This document shows positions 7,566-17,769 of a stretch of 57,721 bases of DNA, piece by piece. Position 1 is the first letter of the stretch. The number at the start of each line of letters is the position of its first letter. Source of the DNA: a virus; the IMG/VR virus record IMGVR_UViG_3300030104_001324, positions 1 through 57,721 of that record; one strand, 5' to 3'. The position numbers were made by a program, and so were the translations under genes. Under the pieces are notes generated by a model, which made no database searches, had not been told where the DNA came from, and saw nothing but the letters and a program-made list of their open reading frames with translations.

Positions 7566-9557
7566 ATGGCAATGATGCAAACACCACAATTCGGAGGCTT
7601 TCAGCCTTCAGGCAAAGTTAAGATAGCACAGGCTATGGGCTTTCAAGGACCAATGGAACAGTTTGATAGGTTCTTAGAAGACAACCCTGATAAGCAGGCA
7701 GAAATGATGCGCTACGAAAACATCGCTAGGAAGATGGTAAGTGGTGGTTATGTAGCTAAGATGCAAGAAGGTGGTATGCCTAAATCTGATGTTGTACCTC
7801 CTGATTATGATGCACCTGTTTATGGTGGTCCTGTACCTACTCCAGAGTTTACTCCTGATATACTTGATAAACTTGCAAATCCTCCTGCAGATCCTCCCTC
7901 AATAACAGATATGTCTATCGACAGGATAGTTGATCCTAAATTACCTGCAGGTGCGGTGACAACTGCATATGGTGTACCTACCGATCCTAATCAAACGATT
8001 GCTGAAGGAACAGGAGCAGTTGGAGATATGGAAGGTGCTGAGACTACAACGGTAGACACCACAGCACAGGCAGAAACACCAGAGGCAGATAAAGCAAACA
8101 CATATGATCCTGCAAAATCAGCAGAACAAGTAGGCAATGCACTAGACTCTGTTCAAGCTGCTCAAACAGATCCTGATGATGCACGTTCTAAAGTTGTAGC
8201 AGCGGAGCAAACCAAGTCTGCTGTATCAGATTTAGATGCTGCTAAAGGTACAGCACACCTAATTGAAAATCCTGTACAAAGAAAAATAGAAGAAGGTGAA
8301 TTAATATCTGGTTCTGCTGATGCAGAAAAAGCTAAACAGTTTACAGAAGAAATACAGGCTGCTGAAGCTACTCCTTCTCAAGAAGCAACAACAGCAGGAC
8401 AACTTAAAAAGTTAACAGAAGGTTTTGATGCCTCTAATCCTCCACCTTGGGCTTCTAGTGCTATGCAAGCAGTCGGATCGGAGATGGCTAGAAGAGGTTT
8501 ATCTATCTCTTCAGATGCAGGACAAGCTTTATTAGATGCTGCCTTACGATCTGCACTACCTATAGCACAGGCTGACGCATCCACCTTTGCTTCCTTTGAA
8601 GCACAGAACTTATCTAATAGACAAGCTCGTGCAATGCTTGCAGCGGAGCAACGTGCTAAGTTTATGGAGATGGAGTTTACTCAAGACTTTCAGTCTAGGG
8701 TACAAAACTCTGCACGTATTGGTGATATAGCTAATATGAACTTTACTGCAGAACAGAATATAGCTCTTGAGAATAGTAGAGCAGTCAACACCATGAACCT
8801 AGCTAACCTGAATAATGAGCAAGCTATGGTAATGGCTGAAGCATCTGCCCTTTCTAATTTAGATATGGCTAACTTAAATAACAGACAACAGGCAGCGGTT
8901 CAAAACGCTCAGAACTTTATGCAGTTAGATATGGCTAACTTATCTAATGAACAGCAGACAACTTTATTTAAAGCACAACAACAAACTACTGCACTATTTA
9001 ATGATCAGGCTGCCACTAATGCAGCAAAACAATTTAATGCTACTAGTGAAAATCAAACAGAGCAATTCTTTGCTAACCTTGCTCAACAAAACTCACAGTA
9101 TAATGCCTCACAAACTAATGCTATAAATCAGTTTAATGCAGGGCAAGAGAACGCTATGGCACAGTTTAACTCTGAGATGGATAATCAAAGAGATCAGTTT
9201 GACGCTAAGAACGCACTTGTTATAGCACAGAACAATGCACAGTGGAGAAGAGAAATAGCTACCGCAGATACCGCTGCAATTAACAGAGCTAATGAGCTTA
9301 ATGCCAATGCCGTGCTTGGAGTATCCAATCAAGCCTATGCTAACTTGTGGAACTACTACTCTGATACTATGGAGTGGGCATGGACTAGTGCGGAGAATAG
9401 CTTGGAAAGAAGTACTAATATGGCAATGGCTGAGTTAGATGCCAAGACGAGAAAAGAAATTGCAGATGAAAACGCTAAGTCGGCAGCAGGAACAGCCATA
9501 GGAGAATTGATTGGTACTATAGGTAGTGCATGGATAACAGGAGGACCAAAAACATGA
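7566..9557 (+). CDS. Internal virion protein, Gln/Asn/Ala-rich helical
   Basis: A 663-residue protein. The N-terminal third is Pro/Asp/Thr-rich and probably flexible; it includes a GGYVAKMQEGGMPK element of the Gly-Gly type found in other virion proteins here. From about residue 290 it is almost entirely helical, with repeating Asn/Gln/Ala blocks such as NLNNEQ, NLNNRQ, NLSNEQ and QFNA. The C-terminal GTAIGELIGTIGSAW could be a membrane-active helix. This composition and its position before two larger structural genes fit an ejection protein like T7 gp14. GATC sites reappear within this gene at 7890 after an 11 kb absence. Confidence 0.65.
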   Translation: MAMMQTPQFGGFQPSGKVKIAQAMGFQGPMEQFDRFLEDNPDKQAEMMRYENIARKMVSGGYVAKMQEGGMPKSDVVPPDYDAPVYGGPVPTPEFTPDILDKLANPPADPPSITDMSIDRIVDPKLPAGAVTTAYGVPTDPNQTIAEGTGAVGDMEGAETTTVDTTAQAETPEADKANTYDPAKSAEQVGNALDSVQAAQTDPDDARSKVVAAEQTKSAVSDLDAAKGTAHLIENPVQRKIEEGELISGSADAEKAKQFTEEIQAAEATPSQEATTAGQLKKLTEGFDASNPPPWASSAMQAVGSEMARRGLSISSDAGQALLDAALRSALPIAQADASTFASFEAQNLSNRQARAMLAAEQRAKFMEMEFTQDFQSRVQNSARIGDIANMNFTAEQNIALENSRAVNTMNLANLNNEQAMVMAEASALSNLDMANLNNRQQAAVQNAQNFMQLDMANLSNEQQTTLFKAQQQTTALFNDQAATNAAKQFNATSENQTEQFFANLAQQNSQYNASQTNAINQFNAGQENAMAQFNSEMDNQRDQFDAKNALVIAQNNAQWRREIATADTAAINRANELNANAVLGVSNQAYANLWNYYSDTMEWAWTSAENSLERSTNMAMAELDAKTRKEIADENAKSAAGTAIGELIGTIGSAWITGGPKT

Positions 9558-9787
9558 GAGCGTTTGACTCAGCAGGTAATACCTATACAAAGTATAATGA
9601 TATGATTAAAGAATTAAGTGTAGCTAGGGATGCTACGTCTAATAGTAAGGGTTTTGTTTCAAGACCATATCCAAAAAGTAAAGAAGATGGATCAGAATAT
9701 GCAGAAATACAGAAAGCTTTAATTCTAATGAATGAAATAAGAAAAAAAAGAGAGATGATAAATAATGCAACAAGCACAGCAACCTAA
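9554..9787 (+). CDS. Small hypothetical protein, ejection-protein operon
   Basis: A 77-residue basic protein. The ATG at 9554 overlaps the upstream stop and has an AGGAGG site nine bases before it; an in-frame ATG at 9530 lies inside the previous gene and has none. No family is recognised. Its 3' end overlaps the next gene by 23 bases, so the three genes are probably translated as a coupled set. Confidence 0.55.
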   Translation: MRAFDSAGNTYTKYNDMIKELSVARDATSNSKGFVSRPYPKSKEDGSEYAEIQKALILMNEIRKKREMINNATSTAT

Positions 9788-10304
9788 TTTTAATCAGCCT
9801 CAAGTGGGAATAGGCATGACTCCTGAGTTAGGAGCAAGACCTTGGCAGAACCCACCTCAACTGGTTAAGATAGAAGATGTAATCTCTCATTATGTAGAAG
9901 TGTTATCTACTGATGAAGCTTCTATGCGCATAGCTAACATACTGGACATGGGTGTACCTGTAACTACACTAGCTAATACCATTCAGATTAACAATGTTAT
10001 GGAGGGTCTACATACCATAGACACAGGAATTATGGCTACACCTGCAATTATGGAATACATAATGCTCATAGGAGATTCTCAAAATATAAAGTACAATACT
10101 GGATTAGAACAGCCTGAAGGATCAGATAGAGAAATGTTTATTAAGAGAGCTATGGCTGAACTTATAAGTAAGGAGCAACCTCCAATGGACACAGGCGAAC
10201 AGCCTATGATGCCACAGTCAGAGATGTCACCACCAGAAATGGCACAGGAAGAACCTATGCCTACTGAGGAAGCTCCAGTTGGTTTAATGTCTAGGAGAGC
10301 GTAA
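9765..10304 (+). CDS. Hypothetical virion-associated protein
   Basis: A 179-residue protein: a Gln/Pro-rich start, a helical middle (VEDVISHYVEVL-like region, about residues 34-125) and a Met/Pro/Glu-rich tail (about residues 137-179). It lies between two internal virion-type proteins and its stop overlaps the next ATG by one base. Composition and context fit a structural or assembly protein; no domain is recognised. Confidence 0.55.
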   Translation: MQQAQQPNFNQPQVGIGMTPELGARPWQNPPQLVKIEDVISHYVEVLSTDEASMRIANILDMGVPVTTLANTIQINNVMEGLHTIDTGIMATPAIMEYIMLIGDSQNIKYNTGLEQPEGSDREMFIKRAMAELISKEQPPMDTGEQPMMPQSEMSPPEMAQEEPMPTEEAPVGLMSRRA

Positions 10305-11719
10305 TGGGATTTGGATTAGGTTTAGTAAAAGGTATAGCCACATCTGTTAATAGAAATTTAATGCAGTCTATGGAAGACTATAAAGATAAGATAGATCTAC
10401 TAACTGCAACAAATGTTAAGACTGCTCAACAAAGAGAAGCAGATTATAATGAAAGAATGAATACAGTTACTGGATCTCTTGGCGATATAAAACGTGCAGT
10501 AGACAATGACTTAGGTGTTGTTCAATACCTAGTAGATGAGTATGGACTAGAGGGAGCTAAAGAAAAAGCTGACCTTATAAACAGCTTATCTAAGAAAACT
10601 GGTAAGGTAAGAAGTGCTGCAGAAATTGTTGGGTTAGTTCGTGATCCTAATAATACTATAACCCTAGATAAATTAGCAAAGAGCCTTATACCTGCTCCAT
10701 CACAAATATATACAGATGCTAAGATAGAACCTACAGGTTTAATGAAACTGTTTGATGATGATATATCTGATGATGTAAGAAGAGAAACAGAAGCAATGTT
10801 AGGTGCTGCAGGCATACGATCTAGTTACGGTGAAATGAAGCTACTTGATCCCTCTTATACAGACGAGACTACAGGTGTTAGAGAGTGGGAATTATACGCT
10901 CCAGATGACTTTAAAAAAGCACAGGTGTACCATCAGAATGTTGCCTTTAAACTAAGGCAGAAAGGAATCTTTGATAACGATCAAGATCTTTTAAATGAAG
11001 CTGCTATAGTACAACTTAGGGCAGACAATGATGCAATTATGGTAGCCATTGAAGCAGGAGATAGGAAACCTTTATCACAAACTGAAAGTAAAAAATATGA
11101 AGATTATATTTACCAAAGATTAACATTAAACTGGGTTGGCACAACAGTTAAAATAAACAAAAAAGAAACTCCGTTATATCAAAATGGTATATTTACAAAA
11201 GCAGGTATAAATCAATATCAAAACAAAATACTAAACGAACAAACGCTTTCAATATTAGAAATGGTAAATGCCGCTAAAGAGGACGGTGTATCAGCAGTAG
11301 ATATTAACTTCTATGTAAACCACGCTATTGATAATAACCTGCAACTCTTGTACGTTGCTCCTGAATCAGTTCAATCTGGAGTTCCTGATGTAGACGAAGT
11401 AGGAAGTTTTACTTTTGCTAAAACCGAAAGTGGAGATTTTAAAGCTGCAATAAATCCATATACAAGAAGAGGTAGCTCTGATCGTGCTAACTTTGCTATC
11501 GAAGTATTTCCTGCTAATGCGTTTAAAGAGAGTTCAGTATCTGAAGAACTTACTAAGTTTTATGATGACCCTAGAGTACAAGATATTTTTAGAAGTTTTA
11601 ATAATGGATTAGGTCCAAATGATGCAACAGAAAAACAGGCTTTTATTGATAAATTAGTAAAAGAATTAAAAATTGATATAGCGATAGCAGAGAAAATAGC
11701 AGGTAAAGCAAAGAGCTAA
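10304..11719 (+). CDS. Putative internal virion protein, medium size
   Basis: A 471-residue, mostly helical protein beginning MGFGLGLVKGIATSVNRNL, an amphipathic start of the kind seen in ejected internal proteins, followed by a coiled-coil-like region (about residues 18-75). No enzymatic motif is seen. The order small protein, this gene, then an 1117-residue protein resembles the T7 gp14-gp15-gp16 internal core series, and I infer a gp15-like role from order and size only. Confidence 0.55.
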   Translation: MGFGLGLVKGIATSVNRNLMQSMEDYKDKIDLLTATNVKTAQQREADYNERMNTVTGSLGDIKRAVDNDLGVVQYLVDEYGLEGAKEKADLINSLSKKTGKVRSAAEIVGLVRDPNNTITLDKLAKSLIPAPSQIYTDAKIEPTGLMKLFDDDISDDVRRETEAMLGAAGIRSSYGEMKLLDPSYTDETTGVREWELYAPDDFKKAQVYHQNVAFKLRQKGIFDNDQDLLNEAAIVQLRADNDAIMVAIEAGDRKPLSQTESKKYEDYIYQRLTLNWVGTTVKINKKETPLYQNGIFTKAGINQYQNKILNEQTLSILEMVNAAKEDGVSAVDINFYVNHAIDNNLQLLYVAPESVQSGVPDVDEVGSFTFAKTESGDFKAAINPYTRRGSSDRANFAIEVFPANAFKESSVSEELTKFYDDPRVQDIFRSFNNGLGPNDATEKQAFIDKLVKELKIDIAIAEKIAGKAKS

Positions 11720-11720
11720 G

Positions 11721-14700
11721 ATGACAGAACCTCTGTACCATATGTACCACAAGGATAACTTGACAAAGGAAAACCTATTAGCAGATCCAGATTTTCTTAG
11801 TGATGCTAGTAGATTTTTAATAGAAAGAGAAAACTATACAGCAGAAGAACTTCAAGACAATGAATTAGTATACGATCAGTTTATGGAACACTTTAGGTTT
11901 CAGAATGTAAATGAAGTAACAGCCATAAAAGATTTAATATATGCCCAAGATTTAGATCAGGATGGTAAAGATCGTATGGGCAGACTCATGCAAACCTATG
12001 ACCGCATGGGTATGGACTTAGGTACAAAGGCATACATAGATTATGCCCAAGGTATCTTATTTGCACCGTCCACTTATGCAAGCCTCTTTTCATTTGGCAC
12101 AGCTAAAGCAGGCACACTAGCCTCTCAGCAGGCTCTTAAATTTTCCCTTAGAAAACTATTAACAGAAGGCAGACATTTAAAAAATGTTGCAAAGAAAGCC
12201 GCCTTTCCTGTTGCTGTAGATACAACTGCAGGAGCAGGCACTGTGTATGCTCAAGAGAGTACTCGTGTAGAGACAGGACAAAAAGATGAAGTAGACATGA
12301 CTAATGTTGGAATGGCAGGAGGTATTTCATTTGTAACATCTGGAGTGTTAACTGGTGCAGGCTCAATTCAAGGAGTTAAAAGAGATCTTGCGTCAGAAAG
12401 AATATTAAGAATAAACCAAAAGAAATTAAAGGCTCGTTCTGAAATAGTACATAAGGTTAGAACTAGTAAATTATTTAATGCTAATAATAAAAAAGCAGAC
12501 TTAGCTAAACAGTTTGAAATTATATTAAAAGAATCTAGAGTAGAAAAGCTTAGAGAAGAAAACAAATTAGGGTTAAAAGAAACCATACCTGAAATACTAG
12601 AGACAGGTAAAAGGTTATATAAAGATAGACTGTTAGCAAAGGGAGAGGGCATACCATTAACCTTTGATGAGAAAGCTATGCAAAACATCGCTGCCGCAGC
12701 GACTGAAATGGATAGCATTATAGGCAATCTTCCTAATGCGGCTAAAGGATCTACAGAAAGATTTACTTCTAGGTTATCTAGAGCCTTGTTAGATGATGTA
12801 GACGGTACTCTTAAAGTAAAACTAAATAAAATTATGACGGATTACAATATTAATTGGGAAGATGTCGGACCTCTGTTTGCTGCGGAGTTAAGTAGAGCAG
12901 GTACATTGCTAGGTCAGGTGGGTAAGTTATCAAAGAGTAAACAAAGAGAACTATATACTAAAAAAGTAGATGAGTTAAACAGGCTAGATGATGCACTAGA
13001 GGCTGATGGACGCTTAACAAATGAATATAGAAAAAAGCTAAACAAAGAAACAAAAAATGGTCACTTCTCTAGAATAAGACACTTTATAAATGAGGCTTTT
13101 GTAAAGGGTAGAGTAGGTCTTATGACTATACAGTTAGCTACCACAGTAAGAAACACAACTAATGGTTATATGAGAAACTATGTATATGCTTTAGATAATC
13201 TAGGTACAGGATTAATAAATGCAACAACAGGCTCTGTTAAAAAATTAGCAGCAGGCTCAGACGAGGATTTACTTAGACACGCACAGGCTTCTGTAGAGTT
13301 AGGTAAGGCTCAGATGCGAACTGCTTGGGATTCTGCTTGGTTAAAAGATATGGGGTTAGGTTTAGAAAGCACAACTACAACTGCCCTGTTTAAAGTTTTA
13401 GGTTCAGAAGAGTTTGGTTATAATAAACAAGTATCCAAAATGCTTAGAGAATTAGCTGACATAGGAGAAATGACAGGTGCAGAAACAGGCTTGCTTAAAC
13501 CTGTTAGATTCCTCAATGGTCTTAATACCATGAGTGATAATATGTTTAAAAGAGCTATATTTACAAGAGAATTAAATAAAGCACTACGTTCTAATCCTTT
13601 ACAAATAGAAGGTAGAGCGTACAATAATCTTAATGATTTATTAAAGAAGGGATATGGCAACCGACTTAGAACAAAAGATATAGCACTGGCTATGGAAGAA
13701 GCACTAGACTTTACATATCAAAGAGGTGGCTTTAGGGGAGTTGAAGGTAACTTTAATTTAATGGCAGACAACTTTATAAAGTTTGGTTCAACAGTGTTTG
13801 GATCTTCTTTTGTACCATTTCCTCGCTTCATGGTTAACTCATTTCAATTCATGTACAAACATGCGCCTATTCTTGGTATGTATAACTGGGGTGGCATAAG
13901 AAATAGATCAACTGCTCTTGTAGGTAAGGATGGTAATCCTGCTATAAATAGTTTTGATTTATCTCCAGAGGCTATTGCACAATCTTTTTCAGGAATGGCT
14001 CTATTATACACCATGTATCAGGCAAGGGTTCAGTTTGGTGATGAGTACACTACTGCATATGAATATAAAGATCCAAACTCAGGTGGTACGTTTGATGCAA
14101 GAGCTATGCTAGGACCATTTGCTCCTTATGCATTAGCCGCAGATGTAATTTACAGACTAAAACCAGAGTGGCATGGTAACGAAAACGTAGCTAGAACAAG
14201 AGTACTAGGGTTTCGTGAATCTGTAGAAGCTATAACAGGTTCATTTGGTAGAGCAGGTACAGGTTTGTATATTGTTGATGGGATAATGAATGAAATACAG
14301 GGTGGAAATACAGATGTTGACATAGAAAGAGGCCTAGCTAAATTTCTAGGTAATTACTTTAATACTTTCTTTGTAGGAGCAGGAGTATTTACCGATATAT
14401 TAGGTTCTTTTGATCCAGAATACAGGACCTTAAAAAGTAACGCTGATGTAAACTTTTGGGAATACTTTTTTAAGCAGACAACACGATCTTTGCCTATGGA
14501 TGCAGTATCCGATTTAGGTACAGCCGCAGGTTTAGACTCTGAGAATTTTTCTTTATACACAGAGAGGGATAGATTAGCTAGTCCTACTAGAGGTTCAGGA
14601 GTTAAGCGATACCATCCTTTCTTTAAGCAACTTACAGGTTTTACACCCAGAGAGGAAAAGACTTTTATTGAAAAAGAAATAGCACGATTACAATTAGATT

Positions 14701-15074
14701 ATGTAGAGCTACTACCTAAAAGAATAAAGGGTGATCAAGAATTATCTAATGATGCTTTGCAAGCTATGGGAGAGTATGTGGAAAGAGAAGTTGCTAACTA
14801 TATTTTTTCAGATGAATATAGAGATGAAAAATCTGACATAGGCAAAAAGCATATGTTAAAAAGTCAGATTAATAGATTTAAAACACTTGCTAGGAATCAA
14901 GTACTAGATCCTGCAGGTGCTACAACAGAAGAAGAACTTGAACGAATACTACAAGCAATCTACATGACACAAAAATATGCAGACAGAAAATATAAAGAAC
15001 AAAAGTACAAAGAAATTTATGGAGATGATAGAGATCTAAGGGAAGATGGAGCTTGGGATTTTATGTCCGATTAA
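11721..15074 (+). CDS. Large internal virion / ejection protein
   Basis: An 1117-residue protein, the largest in the genome and the last of the rightward arm. It is predominantly helical. It has an Ala-rich stretch about residues 155-185 (KKAAFPVAVDTTAGAGTVYAQ), long charged helices around 215-450, and hydrophobic patches near 465-520 and 670-780 that could insert in a membrane. Size, position and composition match large DNA-ejection proteins (T7 gp16-like). I see no transglycosylase catalytic motif. Its stop is only two bases from the stop of the convergent MazG gene. Confidence 0.6.
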   Translation: MTEPLYHMYHKDNLTKENLLADPDFLSDASRFLIERENYTAEELQDNELVYDQFMEHFRFQNVNEVTAIKDLIYAQDLDQDGKDRMGRLMQTYDRMGMDLGTKAYIDYAQGILFAPSTYASLFSFGTAKAGTLASQQALKFSLRKLLTEGRHLKNVAKKAAFPVAVDTTAGAGTVYAQESTRVETGQKDEVDMTNVGMAGGISFVTSGVLTGAGSIQGVKRDLASERILRINQKKLKARSEIVHKVRTSKLFNANNKKADLAKQFEIILKESRVEKLREENKLGLKETIPEILETGKRLYKDRLLAKGEGIPLTFDEKAMQNIAAAATEMDSIIGNLPNAAKGSTERFTSRLSRALLDDVDGTLKVKLNKIMTDYNINWEDVGPLFAAELSRAGTLLGQVGKLSKSKQRELYTKKVDELNRLDDALEADGRLTNEYRKKLNKETKNGHFSRIRHFINEAFVKGRVGLMTIQLATTVRNTTNGYMRNYVYALDNLGTGLINATTGSVKKLAAGSDEDLLRHAQASVELGKAQMRTAWDSAWLKDMGLGLESTTTTALFKVLGSEEFGYNKQVSKMLRELADIGEMTGAETGLLKPVRFLNGLNTMSDNMFKRAIFTRELNKALRSNPLQIEGRAYNNLNDLLKKGYGNRLRTKDIALAMEEALDFTYQRGGFRGVEGNFNLMADNFIKFGSTVFGSSFVPFPRFMVNSFQFMYKHAPILGMYNWGGIRNRSTALVGKDGNPAINSFDLSPEAIAQSFSGMALLYTMYQARVQFGDEYTTAYEYKDPNSGGTFDARAMLGPFAPYALAADVIYRLKPEWHGNENVARTRVLGFRESVEAITGSFGRAGTGLYIVDGIMNEIQGGNTDVDIERGLAKFLGNYFNTFFVGAGVFTDILGSFDPEYRTLKSNADVNFWEYFFKQTTRSLPMDAVSDLGTAAGLDSENFSLYTERDRLASPTRGSGVKRYHPFFKQLTGFTPREEKTFIEKEIARLQLDYVELLPKRIKGDQELSNDALQAMGEYVEREVANYIFSDEYRDEKSDIGKKHMLKSQINRFKTLARNQVLDPAGATTEEELERILQAIYMTQKYADRKYKEQKYKEIYGDDRDLREDGAWDFMSD

Positions 15075-15076
15075 AT

Positions 15077-15457
15077 CTACCTCTTATCTCCACTTCCATG
15101 TATCGTACCTTTCTTCTTACGACTAGCTAACTTAACTTCATTCTCTTTAGCTATACGTCCTAGTGTGTACCCTAAGTCTTCAGACAAAGCAGCACAGTAC
15201 CACAACACATCCCCAATCTCAGACGCTAACTGTTCCCTCCAATCGTCAGGCAACTTGCTTGTACCATCCCTTATTATCTTTTTAACTTTATTAGCTACCT
15301 CACCTGCTTCCCCTGCCAATCCTAGTGCAGGGTAAAGTATCTTGTGCTGTGGTGGGTATACTGCTGTAGTCACAGCGTTCTTTTGATATTCATTCATGTC
15401 CATTTTTCCATACCTCTCTTCCATAAATTGTTTAGCCTCTAGCTCTATTGTGTTCAT
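15077..15457 (-). CDS. mazG: MazG-like nucleotide pyrophosphohydrolase
   Basis: A 126-residue all-helical NTP pyrophosphohydrolase. The metal-binding pattern is visible: GLAGEAGEVANKVKK supplies the first ExxE and LASEIGDVLWY supplies ExxD about 30 residues later. Phage MazG proteins hydrolyse dNTPs or (p)ppGpp-like nucleotides and are common in marine phages, where they are thought to influence host nucleotide pools or starvation signalling. It is the last gene of the leftward arm, overlapped by its upstream neighbour by 26 bases. Confidence 0.88.
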   Translation of the reverse strand: MNTIELEAKQFMEERYGKMDMNEYQKNAVTTAVYPPQHKILYPALGLAGEAGEVANKVKKIIRDGTSKLPDDWREQLASEIGDVLWYCAALSEDLGYTLGRIAKENEVKLASRKKKGTIHGSGDKR

Positions 15458-15647
15458 GTTTCTGTACCTTCTTTAAGTTGTGGGCAAACGCATCATTAAA
15501 TCCACGCTCCCATTCACGATGCTGCATTGTGTTACTGTTGAAGGGATTATTTATTCTAGCTCTGTAAAAGTCTTTAAAGCCTCTCTGATGCTGTATCTTT
15601 AGAGGTGCGTCATACTTACCTAGTCCTTTTCTCTGTCTTATATTCAT
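15432..15647 (-). CDS. Small basic protein, weakly RMF/CrpP-like
   Basis: A 71-residue basic protein. The pattern RGFKDFYRARINNPFN...HREWERGFNDAF (about residues 22-53) recalls the G..A...G..NP......W..GF.DA layout of ribosome modulation factor and CrpP-like small proteins, which phages carry often. This is a pattern resemblance only. It overlaps mazG and follows the reductase gene by two bases, so it is part of the nucleotide-metabolism operon. Confidence 0.5.
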   Translation of the reverse strand: MNIRQRKGLGKYDAPLKIQHQRGFKDFYRARINNPFNSNTMQHREWERGFNDAFAHNLKKVQKHEHNRARG

Positions 15648-15649
15648 AT

Positions 15650-17605
15650 CTATGCTCCTATATCTACTATTTCACAAACATCGCCTGAACATGCAAAGGT
15701 CTGATTGCCTGCTGTAGTATCTTCCTTCTCGTACTCAGCAAGCTGTGACCAGTTTATATCGTAGACGAACTTATCTAACATATCATTATACTCTTCTTCT
15801 GTACAGTCCTGATATGGTGCTTGTTGATAAGTATGATCAGAGTGTGGTAAAAATGACACACCTGACATCTCATCAAAGTGTTTGAATACAAATGCACCAA
15901 CTTCCATCCACTCATCATCTCGCACTGTGATAGTCACAGAGGGCTTGTGTTCACACCAGTGTCTCTGGTATATCATCCACATTTCAAGCTGTTGTATGGC
16001 TGTTAAATCGTTTCTGGTGACACATCCTTTAGGTGACTTAACAGGAAAGCTAAATACTGTAGTGTCATTAGGCTTTGTAACGTCAGGCTCATATGGTACA
16101 CCTTGTTCAATCATAAACTGTGTCAATGGGTCTTTGTTATCACCACGCACAGTCCTAATGTAGTACTCGCTGTGTCTAGCATGTATACCTGATGCACTGT
16201 CCACTAACTGTGACACTGTGCCACTAGGCTTGACGCATGTGATAGCTGTAGACTGTGGTATGTTTAGCTTCTCTGCCCACTCTTTATTTGTATCCACCGC
16301 AACCTCTCGTAGCTCCTGTAATAGATCTTCAAGATGCACATGTGATAAAAGAGTATTTTTATTAGAAGTACCATTAGTCAATGGACAATCCATTATACCT
16401 GTAAGAGATACACCTAGTAGTCTTTCTTCTTCTGTGTTCTTCTTCCACACCTTACGTAGATAAGGAAAGTCTGTGAGAGTAGACTGTATTGTACCTAGTA
16501 TGGTAGCAAGCTTTACCTTATGCTTCAGGGTTTCTTTTGTGTCCTCTGCCCTGATAACAACTTCTGTAAGATTACAGAACTGATAGGGTCTAAGGATAAT
16601 CTCACTGCATGGGTTTGTACCAAAGTCAAAGTTAGAATCTCTTCTACCATACTTCTCTACCTGTTTCTTAGATGCAACTCTGTTGAAGATACCACGCTCT
16701 CCTGACTTAGATTCAACTAATCCTGTCCACTCACGTAGGAATGTCTCACCATCAGGCTTATCTGTGTACGCTACAGAGTTGTTAGACAGAGCCATATGTG
16801 GTGCGTCCTGCCACCACTGTCCTGACTTAGCATGACGCATACGTATGTCACTAAGGTTAGACAAACTAATCATGGCAGACCTACGCACTCCTCCTACCAC
16901 AACAATCTCCCCTATCTTACACATAATAGAATGACAGTCATAGCTAGATAACTTCTTCCCTGTGTTTGCCTTGAACATATTAATGGTAAAGTTAAATAGA
17001 TCTACAAGAGGTGCAGGTCCACTTGCCCTACCACCAAACGTCTTGAGCCTAGCTCCTGCAGGTCTGACCTTAGACACATCCCATGTAGGTATCTCTCCTG
17101 CATAAAGCAGTGCTACTAACATGCGAAAAGCTTTTGCCCAACCTTCCTTGCTGTCCTTAACAACAATACAAGTGTCGGAGTTATACAGATGCTCTGGTAC
17201 TTCAGGTAGTTTGTTTACGTACTGTCTCTCTACCGAAAAGCCTACACCTGTACCACACAGTAGTATATACATAGCTTCATCAAAAGATTTAGGATCATCT
17301 ACAGGCAGATAGCTACAGTTGTACCCTGCTGTGTTGTCTCGCTCAAGAGCAGGCCCTGCTGTCATTAATGCTCTCATGCTAGGCATAACATCTAGTCTAG
17401 CTACGGCATTACGCAACTCAGTTTTTATAGAAGACCACATACTTGTGCTTTCTCTTAGTGTGTCCATAGTTTCTTCTTTATGGGTTATATAGTTAATGTA
17501 TCTATCAACTGTTTCTTCCCATGTTTCTCTTCTTTGTTCGTCATCTAACCAACGAGCATAGCGAGAGGTGGCTATAAAGTTTTGGTAATCTGTAGGTAAG
17601 CTCAT
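15650..17605 (-). CDS. nrdJ: Class II (B12-dependent) ribonucleoside-triphosphate reductase
   Basis: A 651-residue monomeric-type reductase making dNTPs from NTPs for phage DNA synthesis. Visible signatures: GYNCSYLPVDD with Cys97, the NPCSEI loop at residues 331-336 with the radical Cys333, FCNLTEV with the partner Cys344, a GVRRSAMISL barrel strand, and a C-terminal CSGDVC redox pair (C-x4-C) like that of the Lactobacillus enzyme. No small subunit or glycyl-radical site is present, so the adenosylcobalamin class is favoured. The ATG overlaps the upstream stop (TAATG). A B12-dependent enzyme implies reliance on host or environmental cobalamin. Confidence 0.9.
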   Translation of the reverse strand: MSLPTDYQNFIATSRYARWLDDEQRRETWEETVDRYINYITHKEETMDTLRESTSMWSSIKTELRNAVARLDVMPSMRALMTAGPALERDNTAGYNCSYLPVDDPKSFDEAMYILLCGTGVGFSVERQYVNKLPEVPEHLYNSDTCIVVKDSKEGWAKAFRMLVALLYAGEIPTWDVSKVRPAGARLKTFGGRASGPAPLVDLFNFTINMFKANTGKKLSSYDCHSIMCKIGEIVVVGGVRRSAMISLSNLSDIRMRHAKSGQWWQDAPHMALSNNSVAYTDKPDGETFLREWTGLVESKSGERGIFNRVASKKQVEKYGRRDSNFDFGTNPCSEIILRPYQFCNLTEVVIRAEDTKETLKHKVKLATILGTIQSTLTDFPYLRKVWKKNTEEERLLGVSLTGIMDCPLTNGTSNKNTLLSHVHLEDLLQELREVAVDTNKEWAEKLNIPQSTAITCVKPSGTVSQLVDSASGIHARHSEYYIRTVRGDNKDPLTQFMIEQGVPYEPDVTKPNDTTVFSFPVKSPKGCVTRNDLTAIQQLEMWMIYQRHWCEHKPSVTITVRDDEWMEVGAFVFKHFDEMSGVSFLPHSDHTYQQAPYQDCTEEEYNDMLDKFVYDINWSQLAEYEKEDTTAGNQTFACSGDVCEIVDIGA

Positions 17606-17769
17606 TATTTATTCTCCATTAATACGTTAATTGTTTTTATGTCCAAGCCATCAATATCATATATGTACGCACTGAAAGCCTCCTCTATTTCCTGTGCCAC
17701 TTCACCGTCAACAGGCACAGGATACTCATCTTCATCTATATCAAGAGTTAAGAATACCTTGATCCTCAT
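17605..17769 (-). CDS. Small acidic phage protein upstream of the reductase
   Basis: A 54-residue acidic protein starting MRIKVFLTLDIDEDEYPVPVDG and ending YDIDGLDIKTINVLMENK. I found this frame by reading the 160-base gap between the reductase and the DUF3310 gene. Small acidic proteins of this form are common in phage metabolic operons, with no known function. Its stop overlaps the reductase start (TAATG) and its start overlaps the DUF3310 stop, so it fits a continuous coupled operon. Confidence 0.7.
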   Translation of the reverse strand: MRIKVFLTLDIDEDEYPVPVDGEVAQEIEEAFSAYIYDIDGLDIKTINVLMENK

